Origin: Streptomyces sp. NBC_00670
GTDB lineage: Bacteria > Actinomycetota > Actinomycetes > Streptomycetales > Streptomycetaceae
Direction: 5' to 3'
Assembly: GCF_036226765.1 (NCBI RefSeq)
Contig: NZ_CP109017.1
Span: forward strand, 4,279,001 to 4,343,000
Length of the DNA stretch: 64,000 nt
Shown: positions 17,807-27,030 of the stretch, one piece after another
Position numbering within the stretch: position 1 is the stretch's first letter
Layout of the letters: each line of letters begins with the position of its first letter
Made by a program: the position numbers and the translations under genes
Notes under the pieces: model-generated
Database searches by the model: none
Told to the model about the DNA's origin: nothing
Seen by the model: the letters and a program-made list of their open reading frames with translations, nothing else

Positions 17807-19113
17807 CCGAGGCCGGCTGGCTGCCCGCCCCCGTCGGTGAGCTCTTCGGTCCGGACGCCACCGCCGAGGAGTCGTACGACCTCCTCACCGTCGACGTACC
17901 GCCCACCGCGTGGATCACCGCGCTGTGCACCGCCCGTGACACCCTTGCCTGCACCTACTTCGACTGGCTCAGCGCGGTCGACGAACCGGGCACCGGCTTC
18001 CGCGTCTCGGCCCACGTCGTCGCCCTCTCCCCGGTGCGACGGCTGCTCGTCCGTACGACCGTCCCGCACGAGGCCCCCGTCCTGCCCACCGCCGTGGACG
18101 TCTACGCGGGCGCCGGCTGGCACGAGCGCGAGACCCACGAGATGTTCGGCGTCGGCTTCGAGGGCCACCCGGCCCTCGACCACCTGCTGCTCCCCGAGAC
18201 CTTCGAGGGCCACCCGCTGCGCAAGGACTTCGTCCTCGCCGCCCGCGTCGCCAAGGCGTGGCCGGGCGCGAAGGAGCCGGGGGAGTCGGAGCACGGCGGG
18301 CCCAAGCGCCGCCAGATGCTGCCCCCGGGCGTCCCCGACCCGAACGAGTGGGGCCCGCTGAGAGGACAGCTCCCGGCCGCCCCGGCCCGCCCGGCACGCG
18401 GCGCCCGCGCGGCCGGCGACCGTCCCGCCCGCACCCCGGCCGACCGCCCCCCACGCCGCACCCGCACGGCGAGCCAGGGCTCGGCGAGCCAGACACCGGG
18501 GGCGACGGCTCCCGGTGCGACGGCGCCCGAAGCGACGACGGCGGCGCCCGACGCGAAGGCGACGCCCGAGGTGACGACGGCGCCCGACGCGACGGCGGCG
18601 CCCGCGGGGCCGACGGAGCCGCAGCCGACGGAGGGCACCGAGGGCACCGCCCCCGCACGGCCGCCCCGCCGTGCCCGCTCGGCGGGCGAGGGCTCGGCCT
18701 CGCAGCGCCCCGACGCCGGGGGCCAAACCCCGGCCGGCCCGCGCCGCACCCGCACCGCGAGCGGCGGCTCGGCCTCCCAGCGCACGGAGCCGGGCGTCAC
18801 CGAGGACGCGAACCCCGCCCCCCGCGGCTCCGACGCCCCCTGGCACCACGCCCGCCCGGCCTTCGAGGACCCCACCCCCGAACCGCCGGCCGAGCCCACC
18901 CCCGAACCGCCCGCCGAGCCGCGCCCGCGGCAAGCCGCTCCCGACCCGGAGAGCCCGGCCCCCGACCCGGAGGACCCGACCTCCGACCCGGAGAACCCGG
19001 CCCCCGGCCCGGAGGACCCGACCTCCGACCCGGAGGACCCGACCTCCGCCCCGGAGGCCCCGGCCCCCGGCCCGGACGACGACGATCACCCCACCCCCGG
19101 AGGCACGCAGTGA
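17803..19113 (+). CDS. nuoC: NADH-quinone oxidoreductase subunit C with a long disordered extension
   Basis: This 436-residue protein has its recognisable 30-kDa-subunit domain in the first 180 residues or so; the signature ERETHEMFGVGFEGHPALDHLLLPETFEGHP ends in LRKDF. After about residue 190 there is a 240-residue Pro/Ala/Glu-rich tail with no hydrophobic core. It contains three copies of a PPRR(T/A)RxAxxGSASQ unit and then a run of acidic DPEDPTS-like units. Ordinary NuoC proteins are about 200 residues. The next gene is nuoH rather than nuoD, so the usual partner at the quinone site is absent here. Coupling to both neighbours is by ATGA/GTGA overlaps. Confidence 0.9.
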   Translation: MTEAGWLPAPVGELFGPDATAEESYDLLTVDVPPTAWITALCTARDTLACTYFDWLSAVDEPGTGFRVSAHVVALSPVRRLLVRTTVPHEAPVLPTAVDVYAGAGWHERETHEMFGVGFEGHPALDHLLLPETFEGHPLRKDFVLAARVAKAWPGAKEPGESEHGGPKRRQMLPPGVPDPNEWGPLRGQLPAAPARPARGARAAGDRPARTPADRPPRRTRTASQGSASQTPGATAPGATAPEATTAAPDAKATPEVTTAPDATAAPAGPTEPQPTEGTEGTAPARPPRRARSAGEGSASQRPDAGGQTPAGPRRTRTASGGSASQRTEPGVTEDANPAPRGSDAPWHHARPAFEDPTPEPPAEPTPEPPAEPRPRQAAPDPESPAPDPEDPTSDPENPAPGPEDPTSDPEDPTSAPEAPAPGPDDDDHPTPGGTQ

Positions 19114-20078
19114 ACGACGCCCTCGACGTCGCCCTGCGACTCCTCGTCGTCTTCATCGTCTTCCTGACCTTCCCCCTGATCGTCGGCCAGACCGAGCACA
19201 AGGTGATGGCCCACATGCAGGGCCGCCTCGGCCCGATGTACGCCGGCGGCTTCCACGGCTGGGCCCAACTCGTCGCAGACGGCGTGAAGTTCGCCCAGAA
19301 GGAGAACGTCGTTCCGGCCGACGCCGACCGCCGCGTCTTCCAGCTCGCCCCGGCCGTCGCCCTGTTGCCCTACCTCCTCGTCCTGCTGGTCATCCCGGTC
19401 GGCCCCGGGGAGGGGGCCGTCGGCCAGGCCGTCGACGCGGGCATCTTCTTCGTGCTCGCCGTCATGGGCATCGGCGTCCTCGGCTCGCTCATGGCCGGCT
19501 GGGCCTCCGCCAACAAGTACTCCCTCCTCGGCGGCCTGCGCACCGCCGCGCAGCTGCTGTCCTACGAACTCCCGATGCTGCTCACCGCCGCCTCCGTGGC
19601 GATGGCGGCCGGCACCGTCTCCCTCACCGGCATCCTCGACGCCTTCGAGTGGTGGTGGCTGCCCTGGCAGATCGTCGGCGCACTGGTCTTCTTCGTGGCC
19701 GGACTGGCCGAACTGCAGCGCCCCCCGTTCGACATGCCCGTCGCCGACTCGGAGATCATCTTCGGTGCGTACACCGAGTACACCGGCCTGCGCTTCGCTC
19801 TGTTCCTCCTCGCCGAGTACGCCGGCATCGTCGTCCTGTGCGGTCTGACCACCGTCCTCTTCCTGGGCGGCTGGCACGGCCCCTGGGGCGCCGACGGCCT
19901 CGGCTGGGTCTGGACCCTGCTGAAGACCGCCGTCCTCGCCTTCGTCGTCATCTGGCTCCGCGTCACCTATCCCCGGCTGCGCGAGGACCAGTTGCAGAAG
20001 CTCTCCTGGACCGTCCTCGTCCCCCTCGCCCTCGCCCAGATCGCCCTCACCGGCGTCGTCAAGGTGGTGATCTCCTGA
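19110..20078 (+). CDS. nuoH: NADH-quinone oxidoreductase subunit H (second nuo cluster)
   Basis: This 322-residue, eight-helix membrane subunit has the classical motifs EHKVMAHMQGRLGPMYAGGFHGWAQLVADGVKF near the N-terminus, ASANKYSLLGGLRTAAQLLSYELPM, and the acidic loop AELQRPPFDMPVADSEIIFGAYTEYTGLRF. These residues line the quinone channel and connect it to the proton-pumping arm. The GTG start overlaps the nuoC stop by 4 bases. Length and motifs are normal, with no sign of decay. Confidence 0.95.
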   Translation: MNDALDVALRLLVVFIVFLTFPLIVGQTEHKVMAHMQGRLGPMYAGGFHGWAQLVADGVKFAQKENVVPADADRRVFQLAPAVALLPYLLVLLVIPVGPGEGAVGQAVDAGIFFVLAVMGIGVLGSLMAGWASANKYSLLGGLRTAAQLLSYELPMLLTAASVAMAAGTVSLTGILDAFEWWWLPWQIVGALVFFVAGLAELQRPPFDMPVADSEIIFGAYTEYTGLRFALFLLAEYAGIVVLCGLTTVLFLGGWHGPWGADGLGWVWTLLKTAVLAFVVIWLRVTYPRLREDQLQKLSWTVLVPLALAQIALTGVVKVVIS

Positions 20079-20638
20079 TGTCCCCCGTCTTCGGCTCCGG
20101 CCTGGCCAAGGGTCTGGCCGTCACCCTGCGCACGATGACGAAGAAGACCGTCACCGCGCAGTACCCGGACGCCCAGCCCGAACTCCCGCCCCGCAGCCGC
20201 GGCGTGATCGGACTGTTCGAGGAGAACTGCACGGTCTGCATGCTGTGCGCCCGCGAGTGCCCGGACTGGTGCATCTACATCGACTCCCACAAGGAGACGG
20301 TCCCGGCGGCCGCCCCCGGCGGCCGCGAACGCAGCCGCAACGTCCTCGACCGCTTCGCCATCGACTTCTCCCTGTGCATGTACTGCGGTATCTGCATCGA
20401 GGTCTGTCCTTTCGACGCACTGTTCTGGTCCCCGGAGTTCGAGTACGCCGAGACCGACATCCGCGACCTCACCCACGAGCGCGACAAGCTCCGCGAGTGG
20501 ATGTGGACCGTCCCGGCCCCGCCCGCCCTCGACCCCGGCGCGGAGGAGCCCAAGGAGATCGCCGCCGCCCGCAAGACCGCCGACAAGCTCGCGACCGCCC
20601 AGTCCGAGGCATCCACTCCGCAGGAAGGCGAGTCGTGA
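20078..20638 (+). CDS. nuoI: NADH-quinone oxidoreductase subunit I (second nuo cluster)
   Basis: This 186-residue protein has two ferredoxin-type [4Fe-4S] motifs: Cys51, 54, 57 and 61 (CTVCMLCAREC) and Cys100, 103, 106 and 110 (CMYCGICIEVC). These form clusters N6a and N6b that pass electrons to NuoB. The remainder is the usual amphipathic N-terminal helix and a charged C-terminal tail of about 45 residues. Its ATG overlaps the nuoH stop by one base. With no NuoE, F or G encoded nearby, a soluble ferredoxin could dock here directly (inference). Confidence 0.95.
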   Translation: MSPVFGSGLAKGLAVTLRTMTKKTVTAQYPDAQPELPPRSRGVIGLFEENCTVCMLCARECPDWCIYIDSHKETVPAAAPGGRERSRNVLDRFAIDFSLCMYCGICIEVCPFDALFWSPEFEYAETDIRDLTHERDKLREWMWTVPAPPALDPGAEEPKEIAAARKTADKLATAQSEASTPQEGES

Positions 20639-21345
20639 CCCTCACCGCAGCCGCCGCCACCGCGGCGCACGCCGCGACGACCGCTGCCGCCCACGCCGCG
20701 CACACCACCGCGGCGCACGCCACGCACGTCACGACGACCGCCGCCACCGCGCAGACCCACGGTTTCCTCTCCCCGACCGGCGTCGAGATCGCCTTCCTCC
20801 TCGTCGGCCTGGTCACCCTCGGCGCCGCCCTGGTCACCGTCACCACCCGGCAGCTCGTGCACGCCGCCCTGTGGCTGGTGGTGTCCCTCGGCGGACTCGC
20901 CGTCGAGTACCTCCTGCTCACCGCCGAGTTCATCGCCTGGGTGCAGGTCCTCATCTACGTCGGTTCCATCGTCGTCCTCCTCCTGTTCGGTCTGATGCTC
21001 ACCCGCGCCCCCATCGGCCGCTCCCCGGACGCCGACTCCGGCAACCGCTGGGCCGCCCTCACCGTGGCCGTCGCCGCCGCGGCCGCCCTCGTCTGGGTGG
21101 TCGTCGACGCCTTCCGCACCACCTGGGTCGACCTGGACGGCGCCCCGGCCGGCTCCACCGAGGTCACCGGCGAGGCCCTCTTCCAGAACTGGGTCCTCCC
21201 CTTCGAGGCCCTCTCCGTCCTCCTCCTCGCCGCCCTCGTCGGCGCGATCGTCCTGTCCCGCAAGGCCAAGGCCGACGCCGCCACGCCCCCCGCCGTCCCG
21301 GGCGCCCGCGGCGGCCGGCGGCCGGCCGAGGAAGGTGTCCGCTGA
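20635..21345 (+). CDS. nuoJ: NADH-quinone oxidoreductase subunit J (second nuo cluster)
   Basis: This 236-residue protein has five membrane helices and the subunit J core TTRQLVHAALWLVVSLGGLAVEYLLLTAEFIAWVQVLIYVGSIVVLLLFGLML. An unusual Ala/Thr/His-rich N-terminal stretch of about 40 residues (repeats of AHA and TTAA) precedes helix 1 and is encoded by a GC-skewed low-complexity run. The GTG overlaps the nuoI stop. Confidence 0.94.
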   Translation: MTLTAAAATAAHAATTAAAHAAHTTAAHATHVTTTAATAQTHGFLSPTGVEIAFLLVGLVTLGAALVTVTTRQLVHAALWLVVSLGGLAVEYLLLTAEFIAWVQVLIYVGSIVVLLLFGLMLTRAPIGRSPDADSGNRWAALTVAVAAAAALVWVVVDAFRTTWVDLDGAPAGSTEVTGEALFQNWVLPFEALSVLLLAALVGAIVLSRKAKADAATPPAVPGARGGRRPAEEGVR

Positions 21346-21797
21346 TGCACCTCGCCTATCCCGCCGTGCTCTCCGCCCTCCTGTTCTGCACCGGTCTGTA
21401 CGGCGTCCTCGCCCGGCGCAACGCGATCCTGGTCCTGATGTCGGTCGAGCTGATGCTCAACGCCGTCAACCTCAACCTCGTCGCCTTCGACGTCTGGCTC
21501 GACCGCGCCGCCCGCGACCACCTCCACTCCGGCCAGGCCCTGACCCTGTTCACCATCGCCATCGCCGCCGCCGAGATCGGCATCGGCCTGGCGATCGTCC
21601 TCGCCGTGCACCGCAACCGCGGCACCTCCGACATCGACAAGCTCCGCGACACCGCCGAACTCCCCGGCCCCGACGATCCGTCCGACGACGACCGGGGCCC
21701 CGGCGGATCCGGCGGGTCCCACGGCCCCGACGGCGACGATCACGACAGCGACGGCCCGGCAGCCACCGCGGCCCAGAAGGCTGAGGCCACCGCGTGA
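21345..21797 (+). CDS. nuoK: NADH-quinone oxidoreductase subunit K (second nuo cluster)
   Basis: This 150-residue protein has three membrane helices and the subunit K phrases LVLMSVELMLNAVNLNLVAF and LTLFTIAIAAAEIGIGLAIVLA, including the two key membrane glutamates. NuoK is normally about 100 residues; here an extra hydrophilic Asp/Gly/Ser-rich tail of about 45 residues follows. The start overlaps the nuoJ stop by one base and the stop overlaps nuoL. Confidence 0.94.
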   Translation: MHLAYPAVLSALLFCTGLYGVLARRNAILVLMSVELMLNAVNLNLVAFDVWLDRAARDHLHSGQALTLFTIAIAAAEIGIGLAIVLAVHRNRGTSDIDKLRDTAELPGPDDPSDDDRGPGGSGGSHGPDGDDHDSDGPAATAAQKAEATA

Positions 21798-23785
21798 CCA
21801 CGACCACCCTCGCCGTCCTCGTCCCCCTCCTCCCCTTCCTCGGCGCCGCGGCCGGCCTGCTCCTCGGCCGCACCGCCCCCGTCTTCGTCCGTCCCCTCGC
21901 CGTCCTGCCGACCCTCGCGGCGTTCGTCCTGGCCGTGCTGGTCGCGGCCCGCCAGGGCGGCGACGGCGCGGTCGACGCCGCCACCGAACTCACCCCCACC
22001 GGCTCGGTCCCCATCGAGCTCGCCCTGCACATCGACGGCTTCGCCGCCCTCGTCGCCGTCCTCGTCGGCACCGTCGCCACCTGTGTGCAGCTCTACTCGA
22101 CCGGCTACCTGCGCCACGACCCGCGCTACCCCTCCTACGCCGCCCTCGTCTCCCTCTTCACCTCCGCGATGCTGCTCGTCGTCTACTCCGGCGACCTGAT
22201 GGTGCTGCTGGTCGGCTGGGAGATCATGGGCATCTGCTCCTACTTCCTGGTCGGCCACTACTGGGAGACCCCCGAGGCCCGTGCCGCCTCGATCAAGGCC
22301 TTCCTGGTGACCAAACTCGGTGACGTCCCCTTCCTCATCGGCCTGCTCGCCCTCGCCTCCGACACCGGCTCCTTCCGTCTGACGAAGATCCTCGGCGCCG
22401 TCGCGCACGGCGGGCTCGACCACCCGACCCTGATCGCCCTGCTGCTCCTGGCCGGCGTGGCGGGCAAGTCGGCGCAGTTCCCGCTGCACACCTGGCTCCC
22501 CGACGCGATGGCCGGTCCCACCCCGGTCTCCGCGCTGATCCACGCCGCGACCATGGTCGCCGCCGGCATCTACTTCGTCGCCCGCCTCCTTCCGGTCTTC
22601 GAGGCCTCCCGGGCCGCGATGGTCGTCCTCGCCGTCATGGCCGCCGTCACGATGGCCGGCTCGGCACTCGCCGCGCTCGCCCAGGACGACATCAAGCGCG
22701 TCCTCGCCTACTCGACGATCGGCCAGCTCGGCTATCTCAGCGGCGCCCTCGCCGTCGGCGACCGCGGCGCCGCCGTCTTCCACCTCCTCGCCCACGGCGC
22801 CTTCAAGGCGCTCCTCTTCCTCGCCGGCGGCGTGGTCATCCACGCCGCCGGTACCAACTCGCTGGCCGCCATGTCCCGCATGGGCAACCTGCGCGCCCGC
22901 GTCCCCGACGCCTTCTGGACGATGACCGTGGCACTGCTCGCGCTCGCCGCGATCCCGCCGTTCAGCGGCTTCTTCTCCAAGGAGGCCGTCCTCGGCGCCG
23001 CCGAGCACGTGGCCACCGGCCACACCGCGCACGCACCCGGCGCCGCGGGCTGGATCGTCCTGGTCGCCGGGCTGTTCACCGCCCTCCTCACCGGTGCCTA
23101 CGCCACCCGCCTGTGGCTGCTCGCCTTCCACGGCCGGGGCACCGAGGCCCCCGACCACGGCCGGCAGCCCGTCGTCATGAACGCCGTGCTGTGGGTGCTC
23201 GCCGTCCCCTCCCTCGCCTTCGGTCTCGCCTACGGCGTGCTGCCCGACTGGTTCGACGGCCGGGACCTGACGCCCACCCTCCAGACCGCCGTCCTCGGCA
23301 CCGGCCTCGCCCTGGTCGGCGTGGTCGTCACCTACGGCGCCTGGCGGCACACCAGCGCCCTCGCGTCCCGCACCCCGCTCGGCGCCGTCGCCGCGCACCC
23401 CGAGGGCGACGCGGCCGAGGTGGAGGCCGAGGCCATCGCCAGCCACACCCCCGCCTACGGCGACGTGGCCTCCGCTCCCGACCCGGCGGACCCCGGACGG
23501 CTGCTGCTCGGTCCGCTGCACCGCCCCGCGGCCGCCGGCTTCCGCCTCGACGCCGTCTACACGGCGCTCTTCGTCCGCCCCGTCCAGGCCGGCGCACGGC
23601 TCGTCCGGTTCCTCGACCGCGCGGTCGTCGACACCTACGTCCAGGGCGCGGGCGCCCTGCCCCGCCTGCTGGGCGGTGCCGTACGGCGGGCCCAGACCGG
23701 CAATGTGCAGACCTATGTGAGCGCGCTGCTCGCCGGCACCGTCGTCCTGACGGTCGCCGCCGTCCTCGTCGCCACGGGAGCGTGA
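21794..23785 (+). CDS. nuoL: NADH-quinone oxidoreductase subunit L (second nuo cluster)
   Basis: This 663-residue antiporter-like subunit has about 16 membrane segments. Motifs seen are FVGWEIMGICSYFLVGHYW-like GWEIMGICSY, the lysine region HTWLPDAMAGPTPVSALIHAATMVAAGIYF, DDIKRVLAYSTIGQLGYL, and GFFSKEAVLG. The long lateral helix and last transmembrane helix are present in the C-terminal 150 residues. It pumps protons at the tip of the membrane arm. GTG start in a 4-base overlap with nuoK. Confidence 0.95.
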   Translation: MTTTTLAVLVPLLPFLGAAAGLLLGRTAPVFVRPLAVLPTLAAFVLAVLVAARQGGDGAVDAATELTPTGSVPIELALHIDGFAALVAVLVGTVATCVQLYSTGYLRHDPRYPSYAALVSLFTSAMLLVVYSGDLMVLLVGWEIMGICSYFLVGHYWETPEARAASIKAFLVTKLGDVPFLIGLLALASDTGSFRLTKILGAVAHGGLDHPTLIALLLLAGVAGKSAQFPLHTWLPDAMAGPTPVSALIHAATMVAAGIYFVARLLPVFEASRAAMVVLAVMAAVTMAGSALAALAQDDIKRVLAYSTIGQLGYLSGALAVGDRGAAVFHLLAHGAFKALLFLAGGVVIHAAGTNSLAAMSRMGNLRARVPDAFWTMTVALLALAAIPPFSGFFSKEAVLGAAEHVATGHTAHAPGAAGWIVLVAGLFTALLTGAYATRLWLLAFHGRGTEAPDHGRQPVVMNAVLWVLAVPSLAFGLAYGVLPDWFDGRDLTPTLQTAVLGTGLALVGVVVTYGAWRHTSALASRTPLGAVAAHPEGDAAEVEAEAIASHTPAYGDVASAPDPADPGRLLLGPLHRPAAAGFRLDAVYTALFVRPVQAGARLVRFLDRAVVDTYVQGAGALPRLLGGAVRRAQTGNVQTYVSALLAGTVVLTVAAVLVATGA

Positions 23786-23791
23786 GCAGGC

Positions 23792-25366
23792 GTGATCGAT
23801 ATCAGCGAGTCCGTGATGCAGTTCCTTCTGGCGTTCCTCGTCCTCGCCCCGCTTCTCGGGGCGCTCGCCGCCCTCCTGCCGGCGCCCCCCGGACTGAAGG
23901 GGAAGTCACCCGAGCAGGCCGTGCTGCGGCACGGTGTGACCGTCACCGGCGCCGTCCTCATCGCGGCGATCGTCCTCGCGCTCGGCTTCGACCACGACCA
24001 GCCGTCGAAGATGCAGGCCACGACCGACATCAGCTGGATCCCCGCACTCCACGTGCGCCTCCACCTCGGCGTCGACGGCATCTCCCTCCCCCTTCTGGTC
24101 CTGACCGCGCTGCTGACCTTCCTCTGCGCGCTCTACTCCTACTTCAAGCTGCCCGCGGGCCCGTCCCCGAAGGCGTTCGTCGCCCTGCTGCTCCTGCTCG
24201 AGGGCGGCACCCTCGCCACCTTCGCCGTCCTCGACCTGCTGCTGTTCTTCCTCGCCTTCGAGACCGTGCTCATCCCGATGTACTTCCTCATCGCCCGCTG
24301 GGGCGGTGCGGACCGGACCCGGGCCGCCTGGCGCTTCATCCTCTACACCCTGCTCGGATCCGTGGTCATGCTGCTCGGCCTGCTCCTGATCGGGCTCAAG
24401 GCGGGCACGTTCGACATGATGGCACTCGCCACTGACAACGGCCGGTCACTCTCCGCATCCGTGCAGGTCATCGCCGTTCTGGCGATCGGGATAGGGTTCG
24501 CGGTGAAGACGCCGATGTGGCCATTGCACAGCTGGCTGCCCGACGCGCACACCGCCGCGCCCACCGTCGGCTCGGTCCTGCTGGCGGGTGTCCTGCTGAA
24601 GATGGGTACGTACGGGTTCGTCCGCATTCTGCTGCCCATCGCGCCGCACGGGTTCCACACCTTCGCGCCCTACCTCGCCGCCCTCGCCGTCGCCGGGATC
24701 ATCTACGGCTCCCTGGCCTGCCTCGCGCTGGCCCGGCGGGGTGCGAAGGGCGATCTCAAACGCCTGATCGCCTACTCCTCCGTCGGCCACATGGGCTTCG
24801 TGCTGCTCGGCATCGCGACCATGACCCCGACCGGCGTCAACGGCGCCCTCTTCGCCAACATCGCCCACGGCCTCATCACCGGCCTGCTGTTCTTCCTGGT
24901 CGGCGGGGTGAAGGACCGCACCGGCACCATCGACCTCGACACCCTGGCGAAGGGCGCCGGAGCCGCGCTCTACGGCCGGGCGCCCCGCCTCGGCGGACTG
25001 CTCGCCTTCGCCGCCGTCGCCTCCCTCGGCCTGCCCGGACTCGCCGGGTTCTGGGGCGAGATGCTCGCGCTGTTCGGCGCGTTCGACCCGGCCGCCGGCC
25101 TCAGCCGCCCCGCCTTCCTAACCTTCATGGCGATCGCCGCGTTCGGCACCCTGCTCACGGCCGGATACATGCTCGTCGTGGTCCGCCGCGTCTGCATGGG
25201 CGCCGTACCACAGGGGGCCCCGGAACTCGCCGACGTCCACACGTTCGAATTTGCGGCCTGGACCCCGCTCGTCGTCCTCACCGTCGTCGCCGGCCTGTGG
25301 CCCAAGGCCCTCCTCGGCCTGACCGACCCAGCCGTGCAGCAACTCCTCGCAGGAGGCACCCGATGA
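23792..25366 (+). CDS. nuoM: NADH-quinone oxidoreductase subunit M (second nuo cluster)
   Basis: This 524-residue antiporter-like subunit has about 14 membrane segments, the glutamate motif FLAFETVLIPMYFLIARWGG, KTPMWPLHSWLPDAHTAAPTVGSVLLAGVLLKMGTYG and DLKRLIAYSSVGHMGFVLLG. The GTG at 23792 comes 6 bases after the nuoL stop, the only non-overlapping junction in the operon. Its length and conserved charged residues are normal for a proton-translocating subunit. Confidence 0.95.
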   Translation: MIDISESVMQFLLAFLVLAPLLGALAALLPAPPGLKGKSPEQAVLRHGVTVTGAVLIAAIVLALGFDHDQPSKMQATTDISWIPALHVRLHLGVDGISLPLLVLTALLTFLCALYSYFKLPAGPSPKAFVALLLLLEGGTLATFAVLDLLLFFLAFETVLIPMYFLIARWGGADRTRAAWRFILYTLLGSVVMLLGLLLIGLKAGTFDMMALATDNGRSLSASVQVIAVLAIGIGFAVKTPMWPLHSWLPDAHTAAPTVGSVLLAGVLLKMGTYGFVRILLPIAPHGFHTFAPYLAALAVAGIIYGSLACLALARRGAKGDLKRLIAYSSVGHMGFVLLGIATMTPTGVNGALFANIAHGLITGLLFFLVGGVKDRTGTIDLDTLAKGAGAALYGRAPRLGGLLAFAAVASLGLPGLAGFWGEMLALFGAFDPAAGLSRPAFLTFMAIAAFGTLLTAGYMLVVVRRVCMGAVPQGAPELADVHTFEFAAWTPLVVLTVVAGLWPKALLGLTDPAVQQLLAGGTR

Positions 25367-26874
25367 GTCCCCTCGCCGCCTCCGCGGTCCAGTCCGTCGA
25401 CTGGCTCGCGCTCGCGCCCACCGTGCTCACCGCCGCCGTGGGACTCGTCGTACTGGTGGCCGACCTCTTCCTCACCGAGTCCAGGAAGCCCCTGCTCGGC
25501 TGGGTCTCGGTGGCCGGCCTCGCCGCCGCCGGCCTCCTGCTGCTGCCCCTCCTGGACGGTGACCGCGCCACCTTCTGCAGAGAGGGCTCCACGCGCGCGT
25601 GCAGCTACACCGTGGACACCTTCACCCTCGTCATCCAGTTCCTCGTCCTCGGCGGCGCCCTCCTCGCGGCCCTGCTCTCGGTCACCGCCCTCAAGGACTC
25701 CGACCGCGGCCTGCCCGAGGGCGAGTACTGGTTCCTGCTGCTGTCCTCCGCCGCCGGTGCCGCCCTGCTGCCCGCCTCCCGTGACCTCGCCACCCTCGTC
25801 GTCGCCCTGGAGGTCGCCTCCCTGCCCGCGTTCGCCCTCGTCGGCCTGCGCCACGGCGACCGGAAGTCCTCCGAGGCGGCCCTGAAGTTCTTCCTCTCCT
25901 CGGTGACCGCGACCGCCGTCACCCTCATGGGTGTCAGCTTCCTCTACGCCACCACCGGCACCCTCTACCTCACCGAGCTCGCCGGCCGCGTCCAGCACGT
26001 CGACGGCCAGTTCCACACCCTCGCCCAGGCCGGCGTCGTCCTCACCCTGGTCGGCTTCGCCTTCAAGACCGCCGCCGTGCCGTTCCACTTCTGGGTGCCC
26101 GACACCTATGTGGGCGCACCCCTGCCGATCGCCGCCTACCTCTCGGTCGTCGGCAAGGCGGTCGGCTTCACCGGCCTCATCCTGGTCACCGTCGTCGCCC
26201 TGCCCTCGTACGCCGACGTCTGGGGCCCCGCGCTCGCCGCCCTGGCCGCCCTCACCATGACCGTCGGCAACGTCGGCGCCCTGCGGCAGAGCGCCACGCG
26301 CGCGTACAGCGCGGTACGCCTGCTCGCCTGGTCCTCCGTCGGCCAGGCCGGCTACCTCCTGGTGCCGATCGCCGCGGCCGCCTACTCCAAGGACACCGAC
26401 CGCGCCGTCGGCTCGACCGTCGCCTACGCCCTCATGTACGCGGCCGTCAACCTCGGCGCCTTCGCCGTCGCCGCCCTCGTCGGCCGCGCCCACGCCCGCA
26501 ACCGCGTCGCCGACTACCGAGGCCTGTACGCCACCAACCCGCTCACCGCGCTGCTGCTGGCCTTCTTCCTGCTCTGCCTGGCCGGACTGCCCCCGGGCGT
26601 CATCGGCCTGTTCGCCAAGGTCACCGTGTTCTCCGCGGCCGTCGACGCGGGCCTCGGCTGGCTCGCCGTCGTCATGGCCGTCAACGTCGTGATCGCCCTC
26701 TTCTACTACCTGAAGTGGACGGCCCTGCTCTTCCGCGCCCCCGACGGCGACCCCGTACGGCACCCGCTGCCGGCCCCGCTCACCGCCGCGCTCGCCCTCA
26801 CCGGCGTCGTCGGCATCGCCCTGTCCGGCGCGCCGCAGCTGGTCCTGCGCTTCTCCGACACCGGGCTGTTCTGA
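25363..26874 (+). CDS. nuoN: NADH-quinone oxidoreductase subunit N (second nuo cluster)
   Basis: This 503-residue antiporter-like subunit has about 14 membrane segments. Motifs include VVALEVASLPAFALVGLRHGDRKSSEAALKFFL, FKTAAVPFHFWVPDTYVGAPLPIAAYL, and the conserved SVGQAGYLLVPIA. It begins with ATG in a 4-base overlap with nuoM. It is the last gene of the operon; a small hairpin (GTCTGG/CCAGAC at 26933-26950) in the 156-base spacer after it is the only terminator candidate. Confidence 0.95.
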   Translation: MSPLAASAVQSVDWLALAPTVLTAAVGLVVLVADLFLTESRKPLLGWVSVAGLAAAGLLLLPLLDGDRATFCREGSTRACSYTVDTFTLVIQFLVLGGALLAALLSVTALKDSDRGLPEGEYWFLLLSSAAGAALLPASRDLATLVVALEVASLPAFALVGLRHGDRKSSEAALKFFLSSVTATAVTLMGVSFLYATTGTLYLTELAGRVQHVDGQFHTLAQAGVVLTLVGFAFKTAAVPFHFWVPDTYVGAPLPIAAYLSVVGKAVGFTGLILVTVVALPSYADVWGPALAALAALTMTVGNVGALRQSATRAYSAVRLLAWSSVGQAGYLLVPIAAAAYSKDTDRAVGSTVAYALMYAAVNLGAFAVAALVGRAHARNRVADYRGLYATNPLTALLLAFFLLCLAGLPPGVIGLFAKVTVFSAAVDAGLGWLAVVMAVNVVIALFYYLKWTALLFRAPDGDPVRHPLPAPLTAALALTGVVGIALSGAPQLVLRFSDTGLF

Positions 26875-27030
26875 CGCGTCACCCGTACGCCACGGGCACG
26901 CCCCCGCGCGCACAAGGGAACTCGCCCACCCCGTCTGGCGTTGACCAGACCGGGAGGATCCACTGAGAAGTGGCGTCAACAGCATCCCCAGACAAAGGGT
27001 TCCCCTGCCGCACGACTTGGAGGGCGTACC

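Noticed and set aside
20635..20760. Low-complexity Ala/Thr/His stretch at the nuoJ start as a wrong start choice
   Set aside because: The GTG overlaps the nuoI stop in the same way as every other junction of the operon, and no alternative start with a ribosome site is seen before the first helix, so the long N-terminus is kept.
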